NCBI GenBank assembly: GCA_014804385.1
Contig: JAAUZW010000022.1
Coordinates: forward strand, 151,893-157,483
Length of the DNA: 5,591 bases
Reading direction: 5' to 3'
Source: Lachnospiraceae bacterium
GTDB taxonomy: Bacteria > Bacillota > Clostridia > Lachnospirales > Lachnospiraceae
Notes under the pieces: generated by a model
What the model was told of the DNA's origin: nothing
What the model saw: the letters and a program-made list of their open reading frames with translations, nothing else
Databases searched by the model: none
Program-made: the position numbers and the translations under genes
Shown: positions 5,418 through 5,591 of the stretch, one piece after another
Layout: each line of letters opens with the position of its first letter
How positions within the stretch are numbered: the first letter of the stretch is position 1

Positions 5418-5489
5418 CTCCCCGAGTAGGGCTCGAACCTACAACCCCGCGGTTAACAGCCGCGTGCTCTACCATTGAGCTATCGAGGA
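5418..5489 (-). tRNA. tRNA-Asn (anticodon GTT)
   Basis: The minus strand folds as a full 72-base cloverleaf. The acceptor stem TCCTCGA (5483-5489) pairs with TCGGGGA (5419-5425) with one T-G wobble, the discriminator is G (5418), the D arm contains AATGGTAGAGC, the anticodon loop is CTGTTAA giving GTT for asparagine, and the T arm contains GGTTCGAGCCC. The CCA end is not encoded (GTA follows). No promoter is visible close upstream, so it is likely transcribed from beyond the window's right edge. A terminator follows. Confidence 0.96.
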
Positions 5490-5491
5490 AT

Positions 5492-5579
5492 GCAGTATTG
5501 CTTCGCAAAACTGCTGAAGAATCACTCCGTGATTCTTCCCGCTGGTATTGCGGAGTCTTTGAGGGAACATACCCTCAAA
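5492..5579. repeat. Run of back-to-back hairpins upstream of tRNA-Asn
   Basis: Four stem-loops fill nearly the whole stretch. Two adjacent ones are each 23 bases long with 10-base arms and a 3-base loop: GCAGTATTGC/GCAAAACTGC (5492-5514, one A-A mismatch) and GAAGAATCAC/GTGATTCTTC (5516-5538, perfect), separated by one base. A short CCGC/GCGG stem (5539-5553) and TTTGAGGG/CCCTCAAA (5558-5579) follow. This could be the processed spacer of an rRNA-tRNA transcript or a small intergenic repeat; no rRNA gene is in view. No ORF is present here. Confidence 0.6.
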
Positions 5580-5591
5580 ACCGAAACTGAA

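Noticed and set aside
5490..5591. 5S or 23S rRNA end
   Set aside because: No recognisable rRNA core sequence is present; only spacer-like hairpins are seen.

Overview
The window looks like accessory DNA from a low-to-moderate GC anaerobic Firmicute, most likely a Clostridia/Lachnospiraceae member. This rests on protein families recalled by eye (TnpV, AlbA_2/Schlafen-like ATP-binding protein, a PLD/SNF2-type helicase, a probable DUF4299 protein), strong AGGAGG-type ribosome binding sites and a tRNA-Asn(GTT) with no encoded CCA. No database search was possible. Every gene I can support lies on the minus strand, so transcription runs from the right end to the left.

From left to right: positions 1-323 hold the N-terminal part of a BcrA/LanF-like ABC transporter ATPase, cut off by the window edge. 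Upstream of it on the same strand is an intact TetR/AcrR repressor (438-1094). A palindromic CATACC...GGTATG site lies in the ABC leader, and two related sites cover the TetR promoter, so the repressor probably controls both itself and the exporter.

Next comes a broken stretch (1155-2704). A probable DUF4299 gene, split by a one-base frameshift, is joined head-on to the N-terminal quarter or so of a large helicase of restriction/defence type, which is also frameshifted. The junction near 1827 looks like a deletion boundary: helicase sequence stops just after its Walker A region and DUF4299 sequence begins within a few codons.

Upstream of that is an apparently intact compact operon: a 502-residue AlbA_2/HATPase_c_4/winged-helix protein (3221-4729) with its own promoter and ribosome binding site, followed almost without gaps by two small unrecognised proteins of about 65 and 60 residues whose reading frames overlap. 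A further short ORF and the decayed helicase lie downstream. This is the most interesting functional unit in the window and resembles the layout of defence or mobile-island cargo, though no function is shown.

The right end (4740-5591) holds a bidirectional terminator, a 56-codon TnpV C-terminal remnant, about 250 bp with no supported gene, a second terminator-like stem-loop, tRNA-Asn(GTT), and a 90-base run of back-to-back hairpins reaching nearly to the window edge. A tRNA 3' end beside transposon debris and defence-like genes suggests an integration hotspot, but no attachment-site duplication is visible here.
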